From: Lentinula raphanica
Taxonomy: Eukaryota > Basidiomycota > Agaricomycetes > Agaricales > Omphalotaceae
Direction: 5' to 3'
Assembly: GCA_027919835.1 (NCBI GenBank)
Contig: JANVFP010000008.1
Span: forward strand, 930,001 to 994,000
Length of the DNA stretch: 64,000 nt
Below the pieces are notes generated by a model. The model was not told the origin of the DNA, ran no database searches, and saw only the letters and a list, made by a program, of their open reading frames with translations. Below, in pieces: positions 34,545 through 45,125 of this stretch (the first letter of the stretch is position 1; each line of letters begins with the position of its first letter). The translations under genes were made by a program, and so were the position numbers.

Positions 34545-36031
34545 GGGCCGGAGACGGTTGAAGATAAGAGAGTTCGAATCCGATAGCCTTATCTACAATT
34601 CCATCACGAGAGACTCAAGAGGCGTGACATCCGAGCCTCGAGGGTACAAATTTCAAATTACTGCCAGCCAGCCTGAGCCAGGTGCTTAAGGGTCCTTGTT
34701 ACTCCGGCCGCGGTCCTATGTATAAGCATCATTCCTCCGTTCTCGATTTCCGCCATTTCACGATGAATTAGGTAGAGTCTGTAGATGCCTGTAGAGCAGT
34801 GAAGCCATGAAATATCTATGGAATGCCTTTGACAAACTGGTTTCATGATGAATCTACTAGTATGTGTACTATGTATTTATCCGGAAAGTTGATAAAGCTA
34901 CCATGGCAGTTATTCGCTGTTATTCGACTCGAGCTCAAGCCACTGCATGCACGGCGCATGTAGTACGCCTCTTACAGCCGCACATCCGACAGCTCGATGC
35001 TAAGGCTCCAACCATACCATATATATACTGTATTAATACGGGATCCAGGATCCAGCGCTGTGACATGATCAGAGCATTCGACAACGTAGGGCAACATCAG
35101 GCAACATCCGGCAACATCCAGGCCTCCTCTCTCTTAGCTCAGCCGGTGTCCTTTTCGCTCCATGTCATTTCCATCAGACTGCGTCCTACGAGGTTGCGAA
35201 CCCCATCTAAACTTATGAGCATATATAGATAAATCGTCACAGTGATAGTTTCATGCATCAAGGTAATTCACGCAAATACCTGGGTCTGAACTTCATGATG
35301 TTGGGTTGGTATAGGTATGATCCACGGAAGTGAGCTTTTCTTCCGGATATGTTCAAGCAAGAGCACAATCTACATTGTGAGCTTGCCGGGCAACAGGCGC
35401 AAGCATCCAAAACGTTGCGAATCCAGGTGAAATTTCAGCCTAGTCCAAGGGGCACTCCTGTGATCACTGAAATTTGTATGACTCGACGTCGCAGATATCA
35501 CAGCCCAAGGAAATATCCAGTGCCATTCCCCTCTGATTGTTTGAACTGTGGGTTCGTTTCTGAAAGTTGGGACGAGCCTCAGCGAGAGTTTTAGAAAACC
35601 TGTGAAAAAATGAGAGCAGGAATGTGTTTGTATTGTCCATCGAGATGTTATCGACAGTATACTCCTGGAATTTGCGGCATTATCCGTTCCTCTTGTGCTC
35701 GGTCACAGTCGTCCACTCAGCTCAGGATTCATTGTATTCTGCGAGAACTCATGGGCCATTAATTCGAGCGGGACTTCCCGTAAAGTTCTTCACATCATAT
35801 CTTGACTATAAGTACCCTTGACCTTCCCACCACCGAAAAGTGTTTGGCTTTGAACACCTGCATACCTTGGGATAGAGCACCATGATTATTCATGTAAACC
35901 ACGGCCGGTGAACGTACGGCACCTTCAACAAGTTTTCACCCCGAAACAGCCCGAGACAAACTCGGATCAGGTAGAATCATGCAGTCTGTGTCAGCTCCCG
36001 GCCAGTAGCGCAACACTTGAGACGCAATTAT
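34545..36031. other. Intergenic region, 1.5 kb
   Basis: The longest gene-poor stretch. No open frame resembles a protein I know, and no convincing splice structure appears. It contains a short 10-bp repeat, GGCAACATCM, three times in tandem at 35090-35119. The left part must hold the allantoicase promoter and the right part the MTQ1 3' UTR. Confidence 0.55.
35090..35119. repeat. 10-bp tandem repeat x3 (GGCAACATCM)
   Basis: Three adjacent copies differing at the last base or two, in the 1.5-kb intergenic region upstream of the allantoicase fusion gene. Confidence 0.75.
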
Positions 36032-36923
36032 TCATTGGCGTTGAGCGATGACAGTACGTTTCTTGCCCCACGGATCCAACCAAATACTAGTCTTGAATAA
36101 CGCGGGACCCAGCATGTCAGAAACTATTTCTGCTTGACTATGGTCAACTTCAAGTGCTACCGTGGCTTTTGGTGATAGGAAACCCTGGCGGGCGACGAGG
36201 CTAGCAATGGCACGATAAAATGCCAAGCCATCACTACCACCTATGAGGGCGGTAGGATCCTCGAACTTTGCGACATCATCACTACGTAGAAACAAGTTGT
36301 GATATCAATCCAGTTTGAACAAAGCAAGATATTTGACCAACCTCAGTCGAAGGTAATCGTCAGGCGTGATGTAAGGAGGATTAGATGTGAGAACATCGTA
36401 TGGCGGACTGATCGCTTCGGCCTTCGGAAAGCCTGGGTGAACGAAATCGCCCAAAAAAGCTTTGAACCTGAAATGCGGAATACCGCACACTTCGGCGTTT
36501 TCGTTGGCAAGTCGAGTGGCATGCGGCGATATATCAATCCCAGTCGCGACAATATTCGGACAGAGGTGGCAAAGCAAGAGTGGAATACAACCAGAGCCAG
36601 TACCAAGGTCAAGTAGAGAAAGTGGACGGCCTGAAGATGAGGAAGAAAGATGTTCCGCAAGTCGAATGACCCAATCCTCGGTTTCTGGACGTGGTATGAG
36701 GACGGGAGGGCGTACCCGAAGATTGTGCAATGGGCCGAAAGGCTGGGTGCCTATTCAAAAGCTTGAGTGAGCAGAAAAAAGTATGCTGAAGTAAAGGGGG
36801 GATACCTATAATATACTGAAGGGGTTCATGATTAAGACGACGCTGAACCAACGATTCTAGAGGACGATTAGAATCCAAAGCAGCGCGCTTTAACCATCGA
36901 AGTTCGTGCAAAGGTAAGCGCAT
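36032..36923 (-). CDS. MTQ1: Release factor glutamine methyltransferase, HemK/PrmC family (Mtq1-like, mitochondrial)
   Basis: N5-glutamine methyltransferase that modifies the GGQ glutamine of mitochondrial translation release factor. The start MRLPLHELRWLKRAALDSNR at 36923 leads to RRLNHEPLQYIIG, which continues across an intron into TQPFG. The catalytic region has PPVLIPRPETEDWVIRLAE, the SAM-binding LLDLGTGSGCIPLLLCHLCP and the family signature VLTSNPPYITPDDY (NPPY). A second intron near 36296-36345 precedes the last exon (DPTALIGGSDGLAFYRAI). Yeast Mtq2, the cytosolic enzyme, is shorter and lacks the RPETE N-terminal region, so Mtq1 is favoured. Divergent from ERT1 with 135 bp between starts. 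Confidence 0.92.
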
Positions 36924-36965
36924 GAAAGATTACGGGCCGAAATTGAGGGAACCTCCGGTAATCCG

Positions 36966-36985
36966 GAATATAAATATAAATATAA
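36966..36985. promoter_or_regulatory. TATAAA-type repeat in the MTQ1/ERT1 bidirectional promoter
   Basis: AATATAAATATAAATATAAA forms three overlapping TATAAA boxes 75-90 bp upstream of the ERT1 ATG and 45-60 bp from the MTQ1 ATG. A TATA function for ERT1 is inferred from position. Confidence 0.5.
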
Positions 36986-37058
36986 AATACTTTTAATTTT
37001 CTTGGTATACAATTGCCTCATACATATTTCACTCCCTCTGACCTCAACGGCCTTGTCA

Positions 37059-39124
37059 ATGACAGAAAGCACCCTTGTGCCCATTGCGCCTGCTCCTCCT
37101 GTCGCCCTCCCAGGCAACACTACCTCTGCAACTCACTTGCAAAAGCAGGCTGGTACAAAGCGAAAGCGGAACGATGCTCAGGAGTCATCAGGTCCAGATT
37201 CAACTTCAAAAAAGGCCAGAGATGGTCCAAAGAAAAAAAAGGCTAATCGCGCCTGCTTTCATTGTCAGAAAGCACATCTCACCTGTGATGATTGTATGCT
37301 CTTTCTACCTCGTCAATTACTTTACGTATACTCATTGAATCATCAGCTCGGCCTTGTCAACGTTGTATAAAGCGAGGGATTGCGAATAGTTGTACTGAGG
37401 GACATCGCAAGAAGGCCAAATATCTCTTGGACGAAGAGGAGCTAGGCGAGCTGTTTATCGTTCTTGTTGTGCATATTCACCAAACGAGCGCATGCCCCAG
37501 AACAACTGAAACGGACTAATAAAAATCACAAAAATTCAGCTCCAAATGCAGCAGAAAAACCTCGTTCGTCAACACCATCAGCACCAGCGCAGGAGCAGCC
37601 GCAAAGCCACTTATCCACATGTCAGCACGTCTTCCCGTCTTTCCGCGCATTCATCTTACGATACCTTCTATAGCCGATCCTCTACTACAGGAACCTCCTG
37701 CTTTTGATGTACCATTCGACTCTAATTTTCCCTTCGGCTCAGAAGCTGCAAATTTGGAATACTCTATACTGTCTGCAATACTGGGTAACCCAAGTCCTCC
37801 GCAGGGTGAAACTACTACTCCTCCCCCAACGTATCCTGGTTGGCCTTCTTCGGATCCACTGCTCGCCTCTCAATCACCGACATTCTCATCCGCTTTCCCC
37901 TCTTCACTAACATCGCAAAATCTGGCCGCTTCTCCAACTACCGCATACCTCACGTACCAGTATCAGGATCCCCCTCGAACCAGTGAATTATCGGAATTAC
38001 AGTATCCACAATTCCAACAGTCGGCGAACTCGACCCTACATTCCCGTTACACTTTGGATCCGAAAGCAAGGTCACCGCCATACTCCCCGTACGTCGAAGA
38101 AGCCTCGCACGGTCTTCTCTCTCCACCACATTCCAACGCTTCTCCAAGCCTCACGCCTTCCGCCCTTCGATCTGCGGATTCCACTGCCAGTACCAGCACT
38201 TGTACACCTGGCTCGAAGCTACAAAGCATCAACGATCGTGTCACTAAACCTTACGATTATACGGAAGGTTATCACTTTCTAATGAAACACCTGCCTATTC
38301 GGTGCGTATTTCCATTGAAATATTCAATCAGACTAGAGTCTTCTTCATAGTATGGAGATTCTAGCTCTACTTACTCGAAACCCCTTTCCTTCTATCATTC
38401 CATCGTGCTTCTCTTGACCCGCGGATATCTTATGTCTTTCTCTGTTTCGGGTTTCTGCTCCTCTCAAGATTTGAGAAAAACGACATTTTGCGTATCGTGC
38501 GAGCCCTAGCTATATTTCGGCCGTCGCTCATTGCGCTCCAAATGCCCTTGTCTTTCGATGACGAAGTGTTCGTGGAAAAATGTTTCCAAAGGTCGCTGCT
38601 AGTACGTGGCATCTTTATCTTCCAATTACCACACATCGAAATACGTTTATTCTTGGATGCCTAGGAACTCGAGAAACTCATATCTTACAGTGGAACGCCG
38701 ACTGTTATCTGGCGCCGAACTGGGGAGATATGTCTCGTTGCGCCTGAATTCTGCATGCTCACAGAATGGTCCATGGAGGAACTACTAGGAAAGAAAAAGT
38801 ATATATACGAGGTGAATTTATTTGTCCTTTACCTTATAGGATCGTTCATCCATCATCACACCCAGTTATTCGAAAATCAATCCGTTGTGGAATATTGGGA
38901 AAATTTCGCCGAGCATGCTTTCGAAAACACGACACAATCGGTATATTCACATTGTGTTCTCCTCAAACCGAACGGAGCTCCCATCCCTTCAACATTCTGT
39001 TTTTCGATTCGACGAGATCTGTTCGATCTTCCAAGTGTAGTCATCGGTGCGCCCGCTTTGACGTCTAGGTCGCTTATGATAGTAACCACGTTTCTGAGTA
39101 GGTCAATGGCTACCACTACTATAG
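37059..39124 (+). CDS. ERT1: Zn2Cys6 transcription factor of the Ert1/AcuK gluconeogenesis family
   Basis: Regulator of gluconeogenic and alternative-carbon genes in fungi. The binuclear zinc cluster is split by an intron: [20 protein letters not shown], then [20 protein letters not shown] and [14 protein letters not shown] Ser/Pro-rich, probably disordered middle follows. The C-terminal PAS-like domain is well conserved: [69 protein letters not shown], ending QWLPLL at 39124. One intron (37446-37500) seems to use a GC donor. The KKAHLTC...KRGI cluster followed by KKAKYL and the PAS domain marks this family. In-frame ATG at 37059 is used. Confidence 0.9.
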
Positions 39125-39723
39125 CGGTTGTACACATTCATTTCCTTCATGCGTCTTCATGCTCTCAATCCTAACCTTGTACCAACATATTCTCGTGGAT
39201 GCAACTTTACATCCTTGCCTCATGTTTTCACTCTTCATGTCCATCTTGCTTTTGTGTTCATGATTCTTTTCTCTTCTTAAAACACAGCATGTTAATTTCG
39301 CATTTTTATCATATCCTTATTCCATCATCCCCATTGGATTATAGTCTCTAGCCCTGTCCAATGATTTATCACGAACTTCATGGGTTTAACTTATTCAGCT
39401 TCTTCTGTTTGTATGCTTTCACATCCGTTCGCAGGACTAAGGACGTAGCCTCTAGAGTTTCATCAAGCTCCTCCGGCCTTTTGCCAGAATTTTGGTCAAT
39501 TCTGTATGCCTAGTGGTTGATTGATACTAACGAGCGTCGGGAAGTACATACACATGTAGGAGGGTTGAAGGTTGTATGATTTAGACTAGTATTCCATCCA
39601 AAATCTCGATTCTGCCTCAAACTATAGACCACAGTTGAATACAACATATGCATTGTGCAATCTAAATTATCTCAGTTACGTGAAAAACGTACGTGTCCCA
39701 GACGAGTTTCCCAGTATGAAATA
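39125..39723. other. Intergenic, convergent 3' ends of ERT1 and PRA1
   Basis: About 600 bp, T-rich. Probably a long ERT1 3' UTR followed by the short PRA1 3' UTR. No open frame or repeat that I can support. Confidence 0.5.
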
Positions 39724-40490
39724 TTAAACAGTGTCCTGGACTGAAGCATACTCGCTTTCGATGCCGGGTTCGATAAAGCTGGCATGGCCGAGAATGAGGA
39801 CCCCGGAAGCTCCGACAAGCCAGAAGAAAGTCATGACCGGAGACGCGAAGAAGAGAAGAGGGATGCCAATCACGAAAAGACCGGTATAGAGATGTTTTTG
39901 GGTTACAGTGTGCTCGCCCATTTGCATGGGTTCAGGGCCTAGAAGTGATAAAGATTACAGACAGATATAGGACTATAAACACTAGAGCGCACCAAATTTG
40001 TTTATAGCGATAAAACCACCAACCAAAAAACCAAGAGCGATTAGTAGAAGGGGGTTACTGAGCCTGATAAACACGCGTTGAGTAAGGTGACAAAACACGA
40101 GAATTCTAAATGCACATACAGGGCGTATACAGCCAGCAGAGCGATGATGAGGACATAGTTTCCTGAGCGAAATGTTTGGACACTATTCACTGGACAGAAA
40201 GATCAGACCAACCGGAGAAGTATCGCGTATTATATGTAATTCTCTAGAAACGGACAATGAACTTCGCGTTGGACAAAAACATATGAATGGAGCACACCTG
40301 AGTAGCTTGATTGAAGTCTGAAGGTCGTGAAATCCGCTGATAGTCGAAAAATTCCGTTGGAGGCCTGAGAGCGGCTAGACGTGTCTCCTGCAGATGGGTT
40401 GGTTGAATCCATGAAGGCTATTCCGAACGACAGAGCAATACTGACTCTGAACGACTTGATAGTATCTGTTACTCGCATTACTGCCTCCAT
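39724..40490 (-). CDS. YIP3: Prenylated Rab acceptor PRA1/Yip3 family protein
   Basis: Small multi-pass protein of ER/Golgi membranes that binds prenylated Rab GTPases. Reconstructed exons give MEAVMRVTDTIKSFR, then ETRLAALRPPTEFFDYQRIS and RPSDFNQATQ. A very short exon follows with the family signature RITYNTRYFS. The membrane regions are GNYVLIIALLAVYAL, NPLLLIALGFLVGGF and LFVIGIPLLFFASPVMTFFW, and the C-terminus is ASFIEPGIESEYASVQDTV. The correct frame in exon 2 differs from the longest open frame at that spot; the FFDY and RYFS motifs decide it. At least five introns. Confidence 0.9.
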
Positions 40491-40995
40491 TGTGTAAGAT
40501 ATGGTATGTTCGAGGAGCTCGAGAGTCGAGGTTTGGTTTTGAGATGGCGGAAGGTGTACAACGTTGTTAAACACAGCCACCTGTTTGGCTCACAGTGTCA
40601 ACTGCGGAGTGTGCGGTGCTGCCGTACGCATCCTACCTAAACTCACTTACTGTAACATACCTGCGTCAAGTTCATTTAATGACACGAAGAAACTCATTAT
40701 CACTCTCATCATGGGAAACCGACGACAAAATGGAGCTCGCTCAAGAGACAACATTGAGAACAAGGATTTGGCAAGTAGGGCAACCCAGGGGCAACCAACC
40801 TGGTTATTCAGTGGACAGCGTATACAAGTCTTGTCGCTATCATGATTGCGAAACTGTGTATAGCCAACAGCTAAGCCCTAGACTCGACTTGGGATAGGAC
40901 ATTCGAATGTTCTCTATTCACATTCTGACTATTTCCAGTCTGGCTCACGTACACTGCTCATGCATGTCCACTATCGATAGCCCGTGCATCAAATT
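40491..40995. other. Intergenic, PRA1 promoter and PEX5 3' end
   Basis: About 500 bp with short open frames on the plus strand that lack any protein-like signal. Nothing else seen. Confidence 0.5.
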
Positions 40996-43734
40996 TCATC
41001 GAAGCTGGAAGTTGAAGCGGAAAGCTGTAATTCTCATTTGAACCAACTGAAGTTGTTTGAGAATTGCCAACACTGCACGCACCTTCTAGATCCTTCTTGT
41101 CGCATAGTGTAGCTAGATCCACTCGCTGCATATGCAGGCAGGTCGTTTTTAAGCTCTCCCAAAGGGCGGACGATGTAATCCCACCGCGGGCGTCATTATA
41201 ACCATTGACATCGTGAACCCCTTCTGCATCTTGGAGGGAAAGTGCATCAAGGATATGTTGAGCACCCTCGCTATACCGCTATAGTTCACCTCGAATTACG
41301 AATCCTGCAAGGACCAAATAACGCAAAAGACATACCTTAAGATTAATACATGAGATACCAAGATTGTACCTATTTTGAGCGTAAATTCAGCAAGCTCTTT
41401 GGTATCTAGTCATATCTATCGTACCGTGCTCGAACATATGCCGGATTCAGGTCAAGTGCTCGATAATAATACTCAAGAGCTTCCCCTGGTTTGCCGCTGT
41501 TCGCCATCGTGGCGCCAACTCTGTTGTACAACTGCCAGTCCTGCAGTACCGACGTTTTAAGAACCACGAAAAAAAGAAATGCAAACACTGTACAGATACT
41601 CACATCTGGACGAACGGAAAGCGCCGCTTTGAAACAGTCTTGAGCCTTCCCGTATTCCTACAGCGTCAAAGGATAACAAGATTTTAGTCAGCTTCTATCC
41701 TGTCTTCTCAAATCCGAACACAACGCGGGGGAGAATTGAAGTGCAAACAAAATACGTTACCTCGTTGGAATTAAAGAGCACAGCTAACGCTATTTGGATA
41801 TCAGCATCAATCTGTCCAACTGCACTTTGCTGAGCCATTGTGATCAAACATTCAATTAACCGGTCGAATTTCTCTTGGATGGTGGCATTGTCGGATTCAG
41901 AATTTCGAGAAAGATGGGACTGGAAAATGTCGCGATGGTTATCGTTTCGTAGTACCCACTCGTAGATCGCCTCGTAGGCTTCGGTTTTACGACTATCGTT
42001 GGTGTATGAAACAGCCAGTGCCAACCAACCAGGAAGATAAGAGGGATCAAGTTCCGTAGCACGAATGAGGGCTCTTAGAGCTTGTGCCTCCCGTTCGTGT
42101 TCTTGCTGTTTTATCCCTAGTTCAAACCATGCAGATGCATCAGACATGTTCCTTTGAACAGCGGCTTCTAATTCAAGGACAGTCTGGATTGGGTTTGGCG
42201 TCAAAGGAAGTCGCCGCCAAACAGCAAAAAAAGATAAAATCACATACCTCCAGACGTTCATCCGAATGCATAAAATGGTGCCGCGTCCTCGAACTGTCAC
42301 CTCGGAGATAGGGATTGTTTTTCTGGAATTGATACGAGACGACCGGAGTGATTTCTTTAATCGATGCCTCAAAATCATCCCAATCTGTTTGCAGTCTATC
42401 CCAAGTTAGATCAGGTTTAGCTACCCGTCTCTGAGCCTGCCTAGGATCCATCCCATTCCAATACTGTATGTAATCCTCATTCTCTTGCCTGAAGTAGGCA
42501 TCATTCGGATCTTCCTGGATAACAGTCTCTTCGCCACTGGAGGATTTGCCTACCATTGTCGCCATGTTGCCAGGTGCAGATCGTCCAGATGTACTGACAT
42601 ATCCACCTTGCGGGATAGTCAAAAAGTCAGACGCCCTTCCTTTCCCTTTCACGTCTTGACGGATTTCCTGATTGACTGCGACAGTCCCGTCATTCTCAAC
42701 CATTTCATTCCCTTTGACAATGACTTTTTGGTCGCGAAGTTGAGTCATGAGGTTCATGAATGTACTATTTCGGAATTTGGGATTCTGCTCGGTTTTCACG
42801 GTCTCTAGAAGAAGACCTGCCGTACGAGCGAGCTCGTCTTGCTCCGAACCAGACTGCTGAGATTCGTTCTGGACATTCGAAGGGCCTGCTATTGGACGTG
42901 AGTCAATTTGCTGAGCGTCGAAATGTTGAGTCCATGCCGTCTCTGCAATAGGAGTCGTAAGCATTACAACTCCGCTATGAGTTATGATCTACACACGAGG
43001 ATCTGGAGGAGTAAGCCTCGGTGTAGCTGCTAGTTGAGGTACATTGATTGGCAAATTAGTTTGCATCCTCGGACCCCAACTGACCATTCCGTTATTCAGT
43101 GGTAGAACTTCTGCGACTTTCGAAACATCGAGTCAGGTAGAATTGCATGAATTCTTTAACAAATTACCCACGAGGATGCTCTGGCATGTTTGACATGCGA
43201 GTGCCGAGAAGCATTGACGACGACTGTGCTGGCAATGCTGAGGCCTGGGTGTTGGAAGACTGAGCAGAGTGTGTCGTCTGCAGTGGTTGTTGTGTCAGAA
43301 AATCTGCAGCCCAATTCGCAATTGTAGGCCGCTTGAATTCTTGCGCAGTAGCGTTTGGCAATGTCTCTCGTAGAGCTCCCAAGTCATATGCGGCATTTCC
43401 AGAGAATTGTGAAGGTGGTGCTTTGGCAGCAAAGAACTGGACAGCGTCCTGGTCGAACGGCACAGAGCCTGTATGTGAACGAAATGTCTATAATGTCCCT
43501 TTAGCAGGAGGTCGTTCTAGATGTATAGGATCAAACCTCTTGAGAAGATCCTGCACGACCAGCACCAAAATAGTCCTATAGGTCTAGTGATTAGGGTATT
43601 CCGACACATAACTGGGAAAGATGTATCCAACGAACTTGCTGCAAACCACGGTTATTATCAAAATGCTTGGAAAGACCCTGAAGAGGATTAGAAGGACCAC
43701 ATTCAGTGCCTCCAACGAGCATGGGCAACGCCAT
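40996..43734 (-). CDS. PEX5: Peroxisomal targeting signal 1 receptor Pex5
   Basis: Cytosolic import receptor that binds the C-terminal SKL-type signal and docks at the peroxisome. The start MALPMLVGGTECGPSNPLQG at 43734 includes the conserved N-terminal cysteine, which is monoubiquitinated for receptor recycling. The N-terminal half is disordered and carries docking-type aromatic motifs (WAADFL, WTQHFDAQ, WDRLQTDWDDFEASI). The C-terminal half is a TPR array: DASAWFELGIKQQEHEREAQ, LDPSYLPGWLALAVSYTN, then YNRVGATMANSGKPGEALEY and YYRALDLNPAYVRARY. The last exon, AFRFNFQLR, ends at 40996. Many short introns. Confidence 0.95.
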
Positions 43735-43913
43735 AATCGATGTCGAAGTACAAGCACGGACCACGGTTAACGATCAGCCCAAAAAGTTCACTCCATGTGA
43801 TTATAGCATGTACATGTGACATAGACTATAGTACAGTACACCCTTCCCTTCAAAAATCTCAAACAACAACTGAAAAAACCCCAGAATATAGACAAGTAAA
43901 CATAACAACTAAA

Positions 43914-44957
43914 CTAAGGCGGTACTTGAAGTTTGGGCGGCACCTGAAGAGGTACTTGCGGAGGTGTTTGAAGGTGTAGAATAGCCGGAGGAACCTGCGG
44001 ATGCGCTTGTGATGAACTGGCATTCTGATCAGGACTGGCAACTTTCATCGCATGCTTCGCGCGACATTCTGCGCCGCCATCGGAGCGTACTAGAAAGCAA
44101 GAATGGTCAGTCTTGATTGACGCTACTCCTGAAATAGGAAGAGCCTCACGATGTCTCTGTAAACACTAATCAGATCGACAGCAATACAGAATAAAAAACA
44201 GATTACGAACATTGAGTGCATCCAGCCTGCTGAAGGTCTTTTTGCACCCGTGACAGATGTTCGACTGGGGTTTGCTATTGTGAAGAGCTTGATGGCGTCT
44301 AACAAGCGACACGTTCAGACCCGGAACACGGAATAGTAGTCATCGACAACGAACTTGCAATCATGCTGGCGTGCAAAACCCTTGTTGCACCCCGGCCATT
44401 CACAGACGAATGGTCTCTCTTCAGTATGAGACCGAAGATGACCTAGATATGCGGATTGATCAAGATGAGAATAATTGATGAGGCAGTTGTCAAAGAGACT
44501 AGCCTCTCAGGTTGAATCGTCGTGTAAACGTGCTGCCACATCCTGGAACTGGGCAAGCAAAATTGGCCTCATTCCTTCGCCTACTAGCACTCGCCAACTG
44601 AGTGGCTGAAGTGGTGACCTGTTGCTTCTCAACTTGCAGTATAGGAGGCAAACGAGGCACGCCAGCAGAAGATGGGTAATGATTAGCACCTGCACCGGTG
44701 CTAGAGCCTGCATCTGGGACAGCAGCGACGTCTTGGGCGTCGTTGACGATTTCTTGGCCTTGAACATCCTCGCGTTGAGCCTGAAGGAGAGAAGGAGGCG
44801 GAGGTGGAGGATGAGCAACCAAGAAGCCGAGAGCAGGAACAAAAGCAAAAGAACGAGGCCCATCTGGTTCAGTGGCTGGACCTGCAGTAGGAATGGGAGG
44901 ATGGGTATAATGAGCAGAAGATTGGTCAAGAGTCATGAGTTGATGGAAGGTAGACAT
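43914..44957 (-). CDS. C2H2 zinc finger transcription factor, Ace2/Swi5-like
   Basis: Nuclear regulator; target genes unknown. The N-terminal 130 residues are Pro/Ser/Ala-rich. Three fingers follow: CPVPGCGSTFTRRFNLRGHL, then CEWPGCNKGFARQHDCKRH and NICHGCKKTFSRLDALN. A RSDGGAEC block comes after them. This three-finger layout with the degenerate third finger is that of Ace2/Swi5-type factors of daughter-cell separation, although similarity outside the fingers is not visible. The third exon ends in a Pro/Gln-rich tail (QTPPQVPLQVPPKLQVPP). The intron after FNLRG (44503-44443) needs a GC donor to keep the frame and the finger. Other introns lie near 44360-44300 and 44210-44090. Confidence 0.8.
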
Positions 44958-45125
44958 GAAGTTTTGACTCTAAAAAGTGTGCCGAAGGTGCTGAGTGATG
45001 TCACAATAAATGGCACTGCAAAGCTGTGCAAAGATTTCAGACCCTCAACAGGTGACAACTTTATACAGTGCTGTGCCTATGTTATTCATTTTTTACAGGT
45101 TACTCTACAACCAAACAACGTAAAT

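Noticed and set aside
34864..35232. 122-codon open frame in the long intergenic region
   Set aside because: No domain, signal or splice structure, and the composition does not look like protein; probably chance.
40564..40845. 93-codon plus-strand frame upstream of PRA1
   Set aside because: Overlaps the PRA1 promoter, lacks conserved motifs and starts with an alternative codon; treated as noise.
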